Source: Amycolatopsis marina (lineage in GTDB: Bacteria > Actinomycetota > Actinomycetes > Mycobacteriales > Pseudonocardiaceae). From it: 64,000 nucleotides of DNA. A program made the position numbers and the translations under genes. This document shows, piece after piece, positions 1 through 8,332 of this stretch. A model generated the notes under the pieces. That model was not told the origin of the DNA and ran no database searches. It was given only the letters and a program-made list of their open reading frames with translations. Numbering within the stretch: position 1 is the first letter of the stretch; every line of letters begins with the position of its first letter. The DNA lies in NCBI RefSeq assembly GCF_900111885.1, contig NZ_FOKG01000002.1:85825-149824 (forward strand). Reading direction: 5' to 3'.

Positions 1-70
1 CACCGAACATCTCGCCGCCCAGCTTGAGCAGCACTCGCCGGTAGCCGCCCTCCGGTCGCTCTTCACCCAT
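1..70 (-). CDS. pyrH: UMP kinase, N-terminal fragment (runs off window)
   Basis: The first 23 codons of a gene that continues beyond the left edge. The ATG lies at 70-68. The peptide contains GYRRVLLKLGGEMFG, the N-terminal strand and glycine-rich phosphate loop of bacterial UMP kinases, which phosphorylate UMP to UDP in pyrimidine nucleotide synthesis. The rpsB-tsf-pyrH order on one strand is standard in actinobacteria and supports the call. The gene lies 112 bp downstream of tsf, with a strong stem-loop between them, so it may be only partly cotranscribed with tsf. Only the N-terminus is visible, so the active site cannot be checked. Confidence 0.88.
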   Translation of the reverse strand, partial: MGEERPEGGYRRVLLKLGGEMFG

Positions 71-125
71 GTCTTGCTCAGCCTCCTGCTTCGGCGGGCA
101 CCGCTGTCCGGTCCTGTCATGACGA

Positions 126-158
126 TGCCCCGTCCCCGATGCTGCCGGAGACGGGGCA
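126..158 (-). terminator. stem-loop between tsf and pyrH
   Basis: TGCCCCGTC pairs with GACGGGGCA and two further pairs extend the stem inward across one mismatch, around a 9-base loop. It lies about 25 bases after the tsf stop on the minus strand. No T-run follows, so it is either a GC-type intrinsic terminator or an attenuator that sets pyrH expression below rpsB-tsf. The hairpin is seen directly; the role is inferred. Confidence 0.5.
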
Positions 159-182
159 CTGTCCGTGTCGCGCGCGTCGGCT

Positions 183-1007
183 CTACTGCTGGCCGACCTC
201 GAAGCGGACGAACCGGGTAACGGTCACACCCGCCTCGTCGAGCAGAGCCTTGACCGTCTTCTTGTTGTCGGTCACCGAAGGCTGGTCAAGCAGCACGGCG
301 TCCTTGTAGAAGGCGTTCACCTTGCCCTCGATGATCTTGGGCAGAGCCTGCTCCGGCTTGCCCTCCTCGCGGGCGGTCTGCTCGGCGATGCGCCGCTCGT
401 TCTCCACGAGGTCGTTCGGGACCTCGTCGCGCGTCAGGTACTTCGCCTTCAGCGCGGCGACCTGCAGCGCGGCACCGCGAGCGGCGTCGGCTGCGGCGTC
501 ACCCTCACCGGTGTACTCGACGAGGACGCCGACCGCGGGAGGCAGGTCCGAGCCACGGCGGTGCAGGTAGGTGGACACGGTGCCGTCGAAGTAGGCGGCC
601 CTGCGCAGCTCGAGCTTCTCGCCGATCTTGGCGGCCAGCTCCTGCACGGCCTCGTCCACCGTCTTCCCGCCGAGGTCGGCAGCCTTCAGCTGCTCGACGT
701 CGTTGGTCTTGGCGGCCCTGGCGGCCTCGACGATCTTCGCGGCCAGCTGCTGGAACTCCTCGTTCTTGGCAACGAAGTCGGTCTCGGAGTTCAGCTCGAT
801 CAGCGCGCCGCCGTCACCGGCGACCAGACCCTCGGCGGTCGCCCGCTCGGCGCGCTTGCCGACGTCCTTGGCACCCTTGATGCGCAGGAACTCAACGGCC
901 TTGTCGAAGTCGCCGTCGCTGTCCTCCAGTGCCTTCTTGCAGTTCATCATGCCGGCGCCGGTGAGTTCGCGGAGGCGCTTGACGTCCGCCGCGGTGTAGT
1001 TCGCCAT
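183..1007 (-). CDS. tsf: elongation factor Ts
   Basis: EF-Ts exchanges GDP for GTP on EF-Tu in the cytosol. The protein has 274 residues, the usual actinobacterial length. It starts [20 protein letters not shown], with the N-terminal UBA-like domain (about 1-50) that carries the conserved [12 protein letters not shown] motif. The ETDFVAKN sequence near residue 80 is the signature contacting the EF-Tu nucleotide site. Two core subdomains follow. It is downstream of rpsB with a 108-bp gap that holds a perfect stem-loop, and upstream of pyrH. Nothing unusual is visible, and the start is clear. Confidence 0.97.
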   Translation of the reverse strand: MANYTAADVKRLRELTGAGMMNCKKALEDSDGDFDKAVEFLRIKGAKDVGKRAERATAEGLVAGDGGALIELNSETDFVAKNEEFQQLAAKIVEAARAAKTNDVEQLKAADLGGKTVDEAVQELAAKIGEKLELRRAAYFDGTVSTYLHRRGSDLPPAVGVLVEYTGEGDAAADAARGAALQVAALKAKYLTRDEVPNDLVENERRIAEQTAREEGKPEQALPKIIEGKVNAFYKDAVLLDQPSVTDNKKTVKALLDEAGVTVTRFVRFEVGQQ

Positions 1008-1059
1008 CGTGCGTTTCCGTTCCTTTTCCCCTGTACGCGGGATGGTTTGGTGGCTGTGC

Positions 1060-1085
1060 CCCGCGGCCGCCGGAACGGCCGCGGG
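1060..1085 (-). terminator. perfect 10-bp stem-loop between rpsB and tsf
   Basis: CCCGCGGCCG and CGGCCGCGGG pair perfectly around a 6-base loop. It sits between the rpsB stop and the tsf start on the minus strand. Without a T-run it may act as a partial terminator or RNA processing site that sets the S2 to EF-Ts ratio. The structure is seen; the function is inferred. Confidence 0.45.
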
Positions 1086-1115
1086 ACAACATCGAAGTCG
1101 GTGTTCGAACCGCCG

Positions 1116-1997
1116 TCAGGACGCGGTGGTCTGCTCGGTCTGCTGGGGCTGCTCGGTGGCGGCCTCGACGTTGGTCTCGGCCTTCTCGGCGTCACCAGCG
1201 GCGGAGTCGGATCCGGCGAGAAGCTCCTTCTCCCACTCGGCCAGCGGCTCATCCGTCGCCACACCCGGCTCCGGCTTGTCCTGACCGTCGACAGCGGCGC
1301 CGTTGCGGCCCGAGCGGGCCATCAGCCCGGCCGCGGCCGCCTCGGCGACGACCTTGGTCAGCAGCGCCGCGGAACGGATCGCGTCGTCGTTACCCGGGAT
1401 CGGGTAGTCGACCTCGTCCGGGTCGCAGTTGGTGTCCAGGATCGCGACCACCGGGATGTTGAGCTTGCGCGCCTCGCCGACGGCGATGTGCTCCTTCTTG
1501 GTGTCCACGATCCACACGGCGCTTGGCACCTTGGACATGTCGCGGATACCGCCGAGAGTCTTCTCCAGCTTGTCCTTCTCGCGGGTGAGCGTGAGGATTT
1601 CGCGCTTGTTCAGTCCCACGAAACCGCCGGTCTGCTCCATCGACTCCAGCTCCTTGAGCCGCTGGAGACGACGGTGCACGGTCTGGAAGTTGGTCAGCAT
1701 TCCGCCGAGCCAGCGCTGGTTCACGAAGGGCATGCCGACGCGCAGGGCCTCGGCCGCGATCGCTTCCTGGGCCTGCTTCTTCGTGCCCACGAACATGATC
1801 GTGCCGCCGTGCGCGACCGTCTCCTTGATGAACTCGAAGGCGCGGTCGATGTAGGTCAGCGTCTGCTGCAGGTCGATGATGTAGATGCCGTTGCGCTCGG
1901 TGAAGATGTAGCGCTTCATCTTCGGGTTCCAGCGGCGGGTCTGGTGCCCGAAGTGCACGCCGGAATCGAGCAGCTGCTTCATGGTGACGACGGCCAT
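1116..1997 (-). CDS. rpsB: 30S ribosomal protein S2
   Basis: S2 binds between the head and body of the small ribosomal subunit. The 293-residue protein starts [20 protein letters not shown], the diagnostic S2 N-terminus. The family signatures [20 protein letters not shown] and [10 protein letters not shown] follow. The last 60 or so residues form an acidic Ala/Glu/Gln-rich tail ending [12 protein letters not shown], an extension seen in actinobacterial S2 and probably disordered. It is first in the rpsB-tsf-(pyrH) cluster, with a leader of up to several hundred bases. Confidence 0.97.
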   Translation of the reverse strand: MAVVTMKQLLDSGVHFGHQTRRWNPKMKRYIFTERNGIYIIDLQQTLTYIDRAFEFIKETVAHGGTIMFVGTKKQAQEAIAAEALRVGMPFVNQRWLGGMLTNFQTVHRRLQRLKELESMEQTGGFVGLNKREILTLTREKDKLEKTLGGIRDMSKVPSAVWIVDTKKEHIAVGEARKLNIPVVAILDTNCDPDEVDYPIPGNDDAIRSAALLTKVVAEAAAAGLMARSGRNGAAVDGQDKPEPGVATDEPLAEWEKELLAGSDSAAGDAEKAETNVEAATEQPQQTEQTTAS

Positions 1998-2411
1998 AGC
2001 CGGATTCGCACCTCTTCTATCTTGGGCATGCCGTGCTTGCGCCCGACATGCGCGGTCGGTTTTGTCGCGATCGGCCGGGTGGCCGCTCGCCCTGGTGCCG
2101 TGCCAACGTCCGGACCCCTCGGGGGTTTGAACCGGGGGGACCGCCGAACGTTGTGTGTCCCGCTGACCAGGAGTTTCCGGAGAAATCCCGGCGGAACGCG
2201 CACGTCACTGCGGAGTCAGTCAGTGCATGCACAGACTGCGGCACAGATTGTACGCCACGCGACCAGCACCGGGGCCGACCAGGGCACCGCACGCGGCCCG
2301 GGCCGGTCGCACGCGACGACCATCGCGCCTGGTTGTTCCCGGCGCACGCGGTTGTCCACAGATCTTGCGCGGCTCGCCCACCCGATCGCCTGCTGCCCCA
2401 GGCTGAGTTCC
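1998..2411. promoter_or_regulatory. divergent intergenic region between rpsB and the M23 gene
   Basis: These 414 bases separate rpsB (minus) from the peptidase gene (plus) and contain no supported gene. On the minus strand a TACAAT hexamer (2252-2247) is the best -10 candidate for rpsB and would give a leader of about 240 bases, but no clear -35 accompanies it. A short stem ACCCC/GGGGT (2114-2126) lies inside that leader. A perfect DnaA-box sequence TTGTCCACA lies at 2352-2360. A long leader would fit autoregulation by S2, but that is inference. Confidence 0.4.
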
Positions 2412-2430
2412 ATGAGTTCCATGAGTTCCG
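2404..2430 (+). repeat. 9-bp tandem repeat at the M23 gene start
   Basis: The unit GAGTTCCAT is repeated almost three times. It creates in-frame ATG codons at 2412 and 2421, so the N-terminus reads Met-Ser-Ser repeated. The repeat could slip and vary the number of start codons. It is seen directly; any phenotypic effect is speculation. Confidence 0.7.
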
Positions 2431-2969
2431 ACCGAGCCCACGTCCACCGGCGGCACGCGCCGCTCGCACTGGTGGTCACAATCAGCCTGCTCCTCCTGCC
2501 GTGGCCGCACCCGCAGGCGGTGGCGATACCCGCCGCGGCGGCCGGTCTCGAGCCGCGCTTCAGCTGGCCGCTACTGCCAGCACCGGCGGTGACCAGGAAT
2601 TTCGAGGAGCCCGCTCATCCGTACGGGCCGGGGCACCGCGGGGTCGACCTGAGCACCGAGGTGGGGCATTCCGTGCTCGCCGCGGGCGAGGGCACGGTGC
2701 GGTTCGCCGGGACGGTCGCGGGTCGTGGAGTGGTGTCGATCGAACACGACGGCGAACTCCGCACCACCTATGAGCCGGTGGTGCCCACGGTCAGCACCGG
2801 GGAGCAGATCCATCGCGGCCAGGTGATCGGCCAGGTCGCCGCGGGCCACGAGGCCTGCCCCGTGGCCGCATGTCTGCACTGGGGCGCACTCAGGGCAGGC
2901 GAGTACCTGAATCCGTTGCGCCTGGTCCGGCCGGACACCAGACTGCGACTCAAGCCGTGGGAGCCGTAA
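2412..2969 (+). CDS. secreted M23-family metallopeptidase (LytM-like)
   Basis: A 185-residue exported protein. Residues about 14-40 form a signal peptide (HAPLALVVTISLLLLPWP followed by an Ala-rich region). A short linker leads to an M23 beta-barrel domain with GHRGVDLS (zinc ligands of the HxxxD motif) and CLHWG near the C-terminus. M23 enzymes cleave peptide cross-links of peptidoglycan. In the second motif the usual His-x-His reads Cys-Leu-His, so one catalytic histidine is replaced. My recollection is that such substitution is frequent in small actinobacterial homologues, so activity is uncertain. Starts at 2412 and 2421 are both possible. Confidence 0.85.
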   Translation: MSSMSSDRAHVHRRHAPLALVVTISLLLLPWPHPQAVAIPAAAAGLEPRFSWPLLPAPAVTRNFEEPAHPYGPGHRGVDLSTEVGHSVLAAGEGTVRFAGTVAGRGVVSIEHDGELRTTYEPVVPTVSTGEQIHRGQVIGQVAAGHEACPVAACLHWGALRAGEYLNPLRLVRPDTRLRLKPWEP

Positions 2970-2988
2970 CCCCAGTTCACCGACAAGT

Positions 2989-3984
2989 TCAGACAGTGGC
3001 CTGCTCGACCAGCTTCGCCCGCAGCCGCAGCACCGCACGAGTGTGCAGCTGGCTCACGCGGGACTCGGTCACCCCGAGGACCTTCCCGATTTCGGCCAGG
3101 GTCAGGCTCTCGAAGTAGTAGAGGCTGACCACCACCCGGTCGCGCTCGGTGAGTTGTGCGATGGCCTCGGCCAACTGGCGACGGTTGTCCTGGTCTACAA
3201 GGACCGCCACGGGGTCGACGGCATCGTCGTCGGGCAGCGTGTCCACCAAGGAGCCGGTCTCCTTGCCCGCCGCGACCAGATCCTCCAGTGCGACGACGCT
3301 GGTCAACCGCAGCTGGCCGTAGAGGTCTCGGAGTTCGGCCACCGTGATGCCCAACTCGGCGGCCAGTTCGGCGTCGGTCGGCGTCCGGTGCAGCCGGGCA
3401 CCCAGCCGTTCCAGGGCACGCTCCGCCTCGCGGGCCCGGCTGCGCACCACCCGCGGCACCCAGTCCTGCGACCGCAGGTCGTCCAGAATCGCGCCGCGAA
3501 TGCGCTGCATCGCGTAGGTCTCGAACCGCAGCCCGCGTTCGGGATCGAACTTCTCGATCGCATCGACGAGCCCGAAGATGCCGGACTGCACCAGATCGCC
3601 GACGTCCACGTGTGTGGGCAGACCGGTGCCGACCCGCCCTGCGACGTACTTGACCAGCGGTGCGTAGTGCAGCACGAGACGGTCGCGGATGCGCTGTTCA
3701 GGAGCACGGGAGAACTGCCGCCACAACGCCTGGATACCCGCGTCGACGTCGCTGCCTTCGGTCTCACCCGCCTCGGTGAGCTCGTACTGAGCTGTCATGA
3801 GAGCCCCGGTCTCAGGGCCCGTCTGGAAGCGCGGGGGCGCAGCAGCGCCCCCGCTCGGCTGGTGAGGCGGGCCAGGCATGTTCCGGTTCTCAGACGCTCG
3901 GTCAGTAACGCGGTCAGGGTGGTCTCCCGGCTCGTGCGAAGTCGGCGGCGCACCCTCATCGGGCTCGGGGGTGGGTTTGGTCAT
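2989..3984 (-). CDS. whiG: WhiG/FliA-family RNA polymerase sigma factor
   Basis: A sigma-70 family protein with region 2 (about 115-190, including VDVGDLVQSGIFGLVDAIEKFDP), region 3 (about 200-245) and region 4 with a C-terminal HTH (SLTLAEIGKVLGVTESRVSQ). The SRVSQLHTRA ending is typical of the FliA/WhiG class, which in streptomycetes controls early sporulation genes. The xerC-dprA neighbourhood matches actinobacterial whiG loci. The 331-residue reading starts at 3984 after a GAAGG Shine-Dalgarno and overlaps the end of xerC by 29 bp. A later ATG at 3798 (MTAQYELTEAG) would remove a Pro-rich low-complexity tail and give 269 residues; this start is also plausible. Confidence 0.9.
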   Translation of the reverse strand: MTKPTPEPDEGAPPTSHEPGDHPDRVTDRASENRNMPGPPHQPSGGAAAPPRFQTGPETGALMTAQYELTEAGETEGSDVDAGIQALWRQFSRAPEQRIRDRLVLHYAPLVKYVAGRVGTGLPTHVDVGDLVQSGIFGLVDAIEKFDPERGLRFETYAMQRIRGAILDDLRSQDWVPRVVRSRAREAERALERLGARLHRTPTDAELAAELGITVAELRDLYGQLRLTSVVALEDLVAAGKETGSLVDTLPDDDAVDPVAVLVDQDNRRQLAEAIAQLTERDRVVVSLYYFESLTLAEIGKVLGVTESRVSQLHTRAVLRLRAKLVEQATV

Positions 3985-4993
3985 GGATCGCCTTCAGCCG
4001 CTCGACGGTCACGTGAGTGTAGAGCTGCGTTGTCGCAAGCGTAGCGTGACCAAGCAGTTCCTGAACGCTGCGAAGGTCAGCGCCTCCCTCCAGCAGGTGA
4101 GTCGCCGCCGAGTGGCGCAGGCCATGTGGGCCCATTGACGCCGCTCCCGGCACGGATTCAACCGCGTCGTGCACCACGCGGCGGACCGCACGGGGGTCGA
4201 GGCGGGCCCCCCGGACCCCCAGGAACAGAGCCGTTTCGGTCGAGTCGCGCCCGCGGCCTGCGAGTACCTGCGGCCTCCCGTCGTCGATCCAGTCGCGAAC
4301 GGCTCGCGCGGCCGGAACACCGAACGGCACGGTCCGCTCTCGTGAGCCCTTACCGAGGACCCTGAGCACGCGCCGGTCGAAGTCGACGTCTCCGACATCG
4401 AGACCGCACAACTCCGCGACCCGGATCCCGGTGGCGTAAAGCAGTTCCAGCATCGCGTGATCACGCAACGCGACCGGATCGCGCTCCCTGGCCCCCGCGG
4501 CGGAGCCACGCATCACCTCGGCGGCTTCGGTGTGCCGCAGCACGCCGGGCAGCGTGCGCTGCGGACGCGGAGCGACCAGGCGCGCACCGGGGTCCGTCGG
4601 CAGAAATCCCCGTTTGTGGACCCATGCGGTGAAGGTGCGCACAGCAGCCGTGCGCCTGGACAGTGTCGTCCTGCTCAGCCCGCCTGCTCGCTGGCCTGCG
4701 AGCCACGCACGCAGCTCGGCGATGTCGAGTCCGTCCAGCGGACCGCCCGTGTCGTCGGCCGAGGTGGAGCCGCCGAAAGCGCCCTGCTCCTGTTCCTGAG
4801 CTTCGGCCTCGGTCACCCCGTGCAGGAATCCCAGCAGCGAAACCACGTCACCGAGGTAGGCGCGCACCGTGTGGGCGGAGAGCCCACGCTCGAAAGTCAG
4901 GTGCCGCTCGTAGGCGGCGACGAGTTCGTCGGCGGCGCGCGGCAACCGGGAACGGATGCGGAGGAGGTCTGCTCGTCGTGCCGATGACGCCAT
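3956..4993 (-). CDS. xerC: tyrosine recombinase XerC
   Basis: A 345-residue site-specific recombinase that resolves chromosome dimers at dif. The N-terminal SAM-like DNA-binding domain (about 20-140) contains a short acidic insert after GFLHGVTEAEAQEQEQGAFG. The catalytic domain shows Arg in ATGIRVAELCGL, Lys in GKGSRERTVPF, HGLRH, a further His in LLGHATLATT, and the nucleophile Tyr in LYTHVT. All catalytic residues are present. It lies 33 bp downstream of dprA and overlaps whiG. The location next to whiG and dprA is normal for actinobacteria and is not evidence of an integrated element. Confidence 0.95.
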   Translation of the reverse strand: MASSARRADLLRIRSRLPRAADELVAAYERHLTFERGLSAHTVRAYLGDVVSLLGFLHGVTEAEAQEQEQGAFGGSTSADDTGGPLDGLDIAELRAWLAGQRAGGLSRTTLSRRTAAVRTFTAWVHKRGFLPTDPGARLVAPRPQRTLPGVLRHTEAAEVMRGSAAGARERDPVALRDHAMLELLYATGIRVAELCGLDVGDVDFDRRVLRVLGKGSRERTVPFGVPAARAVRDWIDDGRPQVLAGRGRDSTETALFLGVRGARLDPRAVRRVVHDAVESVPGAASMGPHGLRHSAATHLLEGGADLRSVQELLGHATLATTQLYTHVTVERLKAIHDQTHPRAR

Positions 4994-5026
4994 AACCCTG
5001 GACGCTGCGCCACCGGGAGGCCGCGG

Positions 5027-6199
5027 TCAAGCATCGCCACGCCCTCCGGCACCCTTGCCTCGGCCGGTCCGCCGCCACCCACTCTCGCAACGTTCGGCCA
5101 GCCCCTCCAGCTCCAGCTCGGGCAACAGCGCTCGGACACGCGAGAGCGGCACTCCCGATTCGGTCGCCACACCATCAGGTGATTTCCCTTGCCTTCCACC
5201 CAGTGCTTCATGGACGCGCAACGCCTGCGCGCTGAGACCGTCCGTCGAGCGCTGCGGCCGGGCGGCCTCCGGCGAGGCCGATCCGAGCGGACCGACGCTG
5301 TCCAGCACATCACCGACCGAAGCCACCAGCGTCGCCTCACCTTCCCGGATCAGCGAGTGGCAGCCGACTGACAGCACGGAGCCCACCGGTCCCGGCACGG
5401 CCATGACCACCTTGCCCAGTGCGCTCGCCCGCCCCGCCGTGTTGCGAGCACCGCTACGCCCGCCGGCCTCGACGACGACCGTGCCACTGCTGAGCGCGGC
5501 GATCAGCCGGTTGCGCACCAGGAAGCGATGCCGGGCGGGAGGCGTTCCTGGCGGGTATTCGCTGATCACCAGTCCGGTTCGGGCTACCCGGCCGAGCAGA
5601 CCCACGTGCCCTGCCGGATAGCCCGCGTCCAGCCCGCAGCCAAGTACGGCGATGGTCGGCCCTTCAGCGGCGAGGCACCCGCGGTGTGCTGCCCCGTCGA
5701 TGCCGTAGGCCGCTCCGGAGACCACCGTCAGACCCGCACTGGCGAGCCCATGGGCCAACTCGGCCGCGGTGTGCTCGCCGTAGCCTGTGGCGGCCCGCGC
5801 GCCGACCACGGCCACCGCTCGTTCCGTGAGCCCGTCGAGCCTCCCTTCGCCGCGGCCCCAGATCGCGATCGGCGGTGCGAGCCCGCGCAGTCCCCTGCCG
5901 GTGGCGATGTCCAGCGACAACAGGGGCCACGCGGGCCATTCCTCGTCCTCCGGGGTGATCAGCCGCATGCCGAGCCGGGCGGCCTCGGCGAGATCGCGGT
6001 TGGCCAACTCCAGTTCGCGCCGCGCGCTGGTCTCCTGGGCAACTGGATCAGGCACCTGGCCAGCGCGTACCCGCGCCGCCGCTTCGCACACTCCTCGTGC
6101 GGATGCGAACGCGGCCAGCGCGGGCGCGGGTGGTTCCGCGACCCGGAGCAGGTAGGCCCGTGCACGGCGCGCCTCACCTCCGGCATCGGAGCCGGTCAT
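5027..6199 (-). CDS. dprA: DNA-processing protein DprA
   Basis: DprA loads RecA onto incoming single-stranded DNA in transformation. Conserved Rossmann-like core motifs are visible: AVAVVGARAATGYGEHTA, VVSGAAYGIDGAAHRGCL, IAVLGCGLDAGYPAGH, and FLVRNRLIAALSSGTVVVEAG. A C-terminal winged-helix-like domain follows (about 310-380). The length of 390 residues is typical of actinobacterial DprA. The start ATG overlaps the comM stop by 4 bases, so translation is coupled in the order yraN-comM-dprA-xerC. The role in actinobacteria with no known natural competence is uncertain. Confidence 0.95.
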   Translation of the reverse strand: MTGSDAGGEARRARAYLLRVAEPPAPALAAFASARGVCEAAARVRAGQVPDPVAQETSARRELELANRDLAEAARLGMRLITPEDEEWPAWPLLSLDIATGRGLRGLAPPIAIWGRGEGRLDGLTERAVAVVGARAATGYGEHTAAELAHGLASAGLTVVSGAAYGIDGAAHRGCLAAEGPTIAVLGCGLDAGYPAGHVGLLGRVARTGLVISEYPPGTPPARHRFLVRNRLIAALSSGTVVVEAGGRSGARNTAGRASALGKVVMAVPGPVGSVLSVGCHSLIREGEATLVASVGDVLDSVGPLGSASPEAARPQRSTDGLSAQALRVHEALGGRQGKSPDGVATESGVPLSRVRALLPELELEGLAERCESGWRRTGRGKGAGGRGDA

Positions 6200-7707
6200 G
6201 CCGCTCTCCTGTCCCTGAACTCGAGTGCGGCGGCGACGTGGTCCGAGTCCGGCCTCGCGGCCCCGGCCAGGTCACCGAGCGTCCAGGCGATGCGCAGGCA
6301 CCGGTCTGCGCCTCGCGCAGTGAGTGAGCCCCGGCTCAGCGCACGTTCGAGCAGCGCGGTGACCGAGGTGGGCAGGGTGAATTCGCGGCGCAGTACCGGG
6401 CCTGGCACCTCGCCGTTGTGCCGCCAGCCGCGACCCGCCCACCGGTGTGCGGCTCGCTCACGGGCCCGCAGAACCCGCAGCCGGACCGTTTCCGAACTCT
6501 CGGGTTCACCGCCGTCAAGATTGGCGATAGCGGTGAGCGGACGCATCCGGACACGCAGATCCACCCGGTCCAGCAGCGGACCGGACAGCCGGGCCATGTA
6601 CCGGCGCCGCACCGAGGGAGAGCACGCGCAGTCGGTCTCCCGCGCAGGCGCGCACGGACATGGATTGCAGGCGAGCACGAGCTGGAAACGCGCGGGGTAG
6701 CGAGCGACCCCACGCTGCCGCGCTATTCGCACCTCTCCCTCCTCCAGTGCGGTGCGCAGCGACTCCAGCCGTTGCGGGCCGAACTCGCATGCCTCGTCGA
6801 GGAAAAGGACGCCGCGGTGCGCTCGGCTGATCGCCCCTGGTACCGCGAGGCCGCTGCCGCCCCCGATGAGCGCGGCCACCGAGATCGAGTGGTGCGGCGC
6901 GACGATCGGGGGCACGCGCACCAGCGGAGACGCCGGCGCGAGTGACCCGTGGACCGAGTGGACCGCGGTGACCTCGAGGGATTCCGCGGGGGTGAGCAGG
7001 GGCAAGAGTCCCGGCAGGCGGCGCGCGAGCATCGTCTTGCCGATCCCGGGAGGGCCGGTGAGCAGGAGGTGGTGCCCGCCCGCCGCCGCCACCTCCAGCG
7101 CCCACCGCGCCTCGGGCTGGCCGACGACGTCGGCAAGGTCGGGCACCGGTGGCTCGCCCTCCCCCACGCGGGCGCTGGGTGCCACCAGCGACTGCTCCTC
7201 CCTGAGCCATGCGAGCACCTCGGTGAGGCAGGCTGCTCCGCCGACTTCCATCCCGTCCACCAGTGCCGCCTCCGGCAGCGACTCCGCGGGCACGACCGCT
7301 CGCGTGAGGCCTGCGCCCTGCGCCGCGAGCAGTGCGGGAAGGACGCCACGAACGGGGCGCAGCCGTCCGTCGAGTGCCAACTCGCCGAGCAGGGCGGTGC
7401 TGGACAACTTGTCGGCAGGCACGACGCTCGCGGCGGTGAGCACGGCGATCGCGATGCCCAGGTCGTAGGCGGAACCGGCCTTGGGCAGGTTGGCGGGTGA
7501 CAAGCCGAGCGTGACGTGGCGTTCCGGCCAGGACAGTCCGCTGTTGCGCACTGCCGCTTTGACCCGGTCCTTCGCCTCTCGGAGGCCCGGATCCGGCAGG
7601 CCGAGCAGTTTGATGCCAGGTAGCCCCGCGCCGAGATCCGCCTCGATCTCCACGAGCCTGCCTTCGATCCCGAGCAGCGCGACCGACCAGGTGCGTGCCA
7701 GCGGCAT
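6196..7707 (-). CDS. comM: YifB/ComM-family Mg-chelatase-like AAA+ ATPase
   Basis: A 503-residue AAA+ protein of the ComM/YifB family; ComM is a helicase that extends branch migration of transformed DNA in Vibrio. The N-terminal Lon-protease-like fold (about 1-170) starts MPLARTWSVALLGIEGRLVE. The AAA+ module has Walker A LTGPPGIGKTMLARRLPGLL and Walker B GVLFLDEACEF. CNPCPC and a C-terminal Mg-chelatase domain follow. I chose the ATG at 7707, which overlaps the yraN stop in a TGATG junction; the upstream extension lacks family similarity. A 4-base overlap with dprA indicates one operon. Confidence 0.93.
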   Translation of the reverse strand: MPLARTWSVALLGIEGRLVEIEADLGAGLPGIKLLGLPDPGLREAKDRVKAAVRNSGLSWPERHVTLGLSPANLPKAGSAYDLGIAIAVLTAASVVPADKLSSTALLGELALDGRLRPVRGVLPALLAAQGAGLTRAVVPAESLPEAALVDGMEVGGAACLTEVLAWLREEQSLVAPSARVGEGEPPVPDLADVVGQPEARWALEVAAAGGHHLLLTGPPGIGKTMLARRLPGLLPLLTPAESLEVTAVHSVHGSLAPASPLVRVPPIVAPHHSISVAALIGGGSGLAVPGAISRAHRGVLFLDEACEFGPQRLESLRTALEEGEVRIARQRGVARYPARFQLVLACNPCPCAPARETDCACSPSVRRRYMARLSGPLLDRVDLRVRMRPLTAIANLDGGEPESSETVRLRVLRARERAAHRWAGRGWRHNGEVPGPVLRREFTLPTSVTALLERALSRGSLTARGADRCLRIAWTLGDLAGAARPDSDHVAAALEFRDRRAA

Positions 7708-8108
7708 CAGAACACTCCCGGCAGGTGGCGGATCTCTGCCGTGTGGTGCGGTCGGAGCAGGACCGACACGACGTCGCAGCGGACCGTGCACCAGCCAATG
7801 CGGTTCTCGCGTAACCAACGGTAGGCCAGCCTGCGGACCCTGGCGGCCTTCACCGGCGTGACTGCCTCCTCCGGAGCGCCGTAACCGGTTCCCGAACGAG
7901 TCTTCACCTCACAGACGACGACGATCGTGCCGTCCGTGGTGATCAGGTCGAGTTCACCGTCGCGGCAACGCCAGTTCCGGTCGAGTACCACAAGTCCGAG
8001 ATCGCGCAGGTACTCGGCGGCCAGCTCCTCTCCCCTGCGGCCCAGCTCCAGATGGGCAGGACGGCCACTGCCAGGTGCAGGCGCTACGCGCTCGATCGTT
8101 CCGGTCAC
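7707..8108 (-). CDS. yraN: UPF0102 protein YraN (endonuclease-like fold)
   Basis: A 133-residue protein with a restriction-endonuclease-like fold. GRRGEELAAEYLRDLGLVVLDRNWRC, GELDLITTDG and VVCEVKTRSG supply the acidic residues and the E-x-K typical of the PD-(D/E)xK core. The GTG start follows a GGGGGT stretch. It is first in the yraN-comM-dprA-xerC operon, a conserved association with DNA uptake genes. The exact biochemical role of the family is unknown. Confidence 0.92.
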   Translation of the reverse strand: MTGTIERVAPAPGSGRPAHLELGRRGEELAAEYLRDLGLVVLDRNWRCRDGELDLITTDGTIVVVCEVKTRSGTGYGAPEEAVTPVKAARVRRLAYRWLRENRIGWCTVRCDVVSVLLRPHHTAEIRHLPGVF

Positions 8109-8197
8109 CGCTACCCCCAGGTTCTGCCAACCTCAGCTCGGTCACCTCCGAAGCTGCCAGTGCGACAGGGGCAGGCGACAGAGTGAGTTCGCGAACC

Positions 8198-8224
8198 TGT
8201 GGACAAAACGGGGGCTGTGGACAA
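8198..8224 (-). promoter_or_regulatory. two consensus DnaA boxes
   Basis: Two copies of TTGTCCACA, the high-GC actinobacterial DnaA-box consensus, read on the minus strand at 8206-8198 and 8224-8216. They are 18 bp apart in the same orientation, and the second runs into an 18-bp perfect hairpin. There is no dnaA, dnaN or AT-rich unwinding region here, so this is not an origin. It could be a DnaA titration or regulatory site upstream of yraN. The match is seen; the role is inferred. Confidence 0.5.
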
Positions 8225-8263
8225 CTTCCGCCGACCCGCGAACAGGCGGGTCGGCGGAAGTTG
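8222..8263 (-). terminator. 18-bp perfect stem-loop downstream of DUF2469
   Basis: CAACTTCCGCCGACCCGC (8222-8239) pairs without mismatch with 8246-8263 around the loop GAACAG. It lies about 70 bases after the DUF2469 stop on the minus strand and upstream of yraN. Its stability makes it the likely terminator of the rplS-lepB-rnhB-DUF2469 transcript. No T-tract follows, which is normal for high-GC actinobacteria. Confidence 0.7.
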
Positions 8264-8332
8264 CAACAAGGTGTTGGCCGCGCCGGAGGAGCGTGCCGCG
8301 GCACCTGACGCGAGCGCCTTCCTCCGCCCCTC

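Noticed and set aside
165..2411. Long plus-strand open frame opposite tsf and rpsB
   Set aside because: It is the complement of two certain genes in GC-rich DNA, has Leu/Val/Gly/Arg-rich nonsense composition and merges into the true M23 gene only at its 3' end.
3956..4993. Integrase of a mobile element
   Set aside because: Sequence and whiG-dprA context fit chromosomal XerC; no att repeats or cargo genes.
8198..8263. Possible replication origin because of DnaA boxes
   Set aside because: Only two boxes, no AT-rich unwinding element, no dnaA/dnaN/rpmH context.
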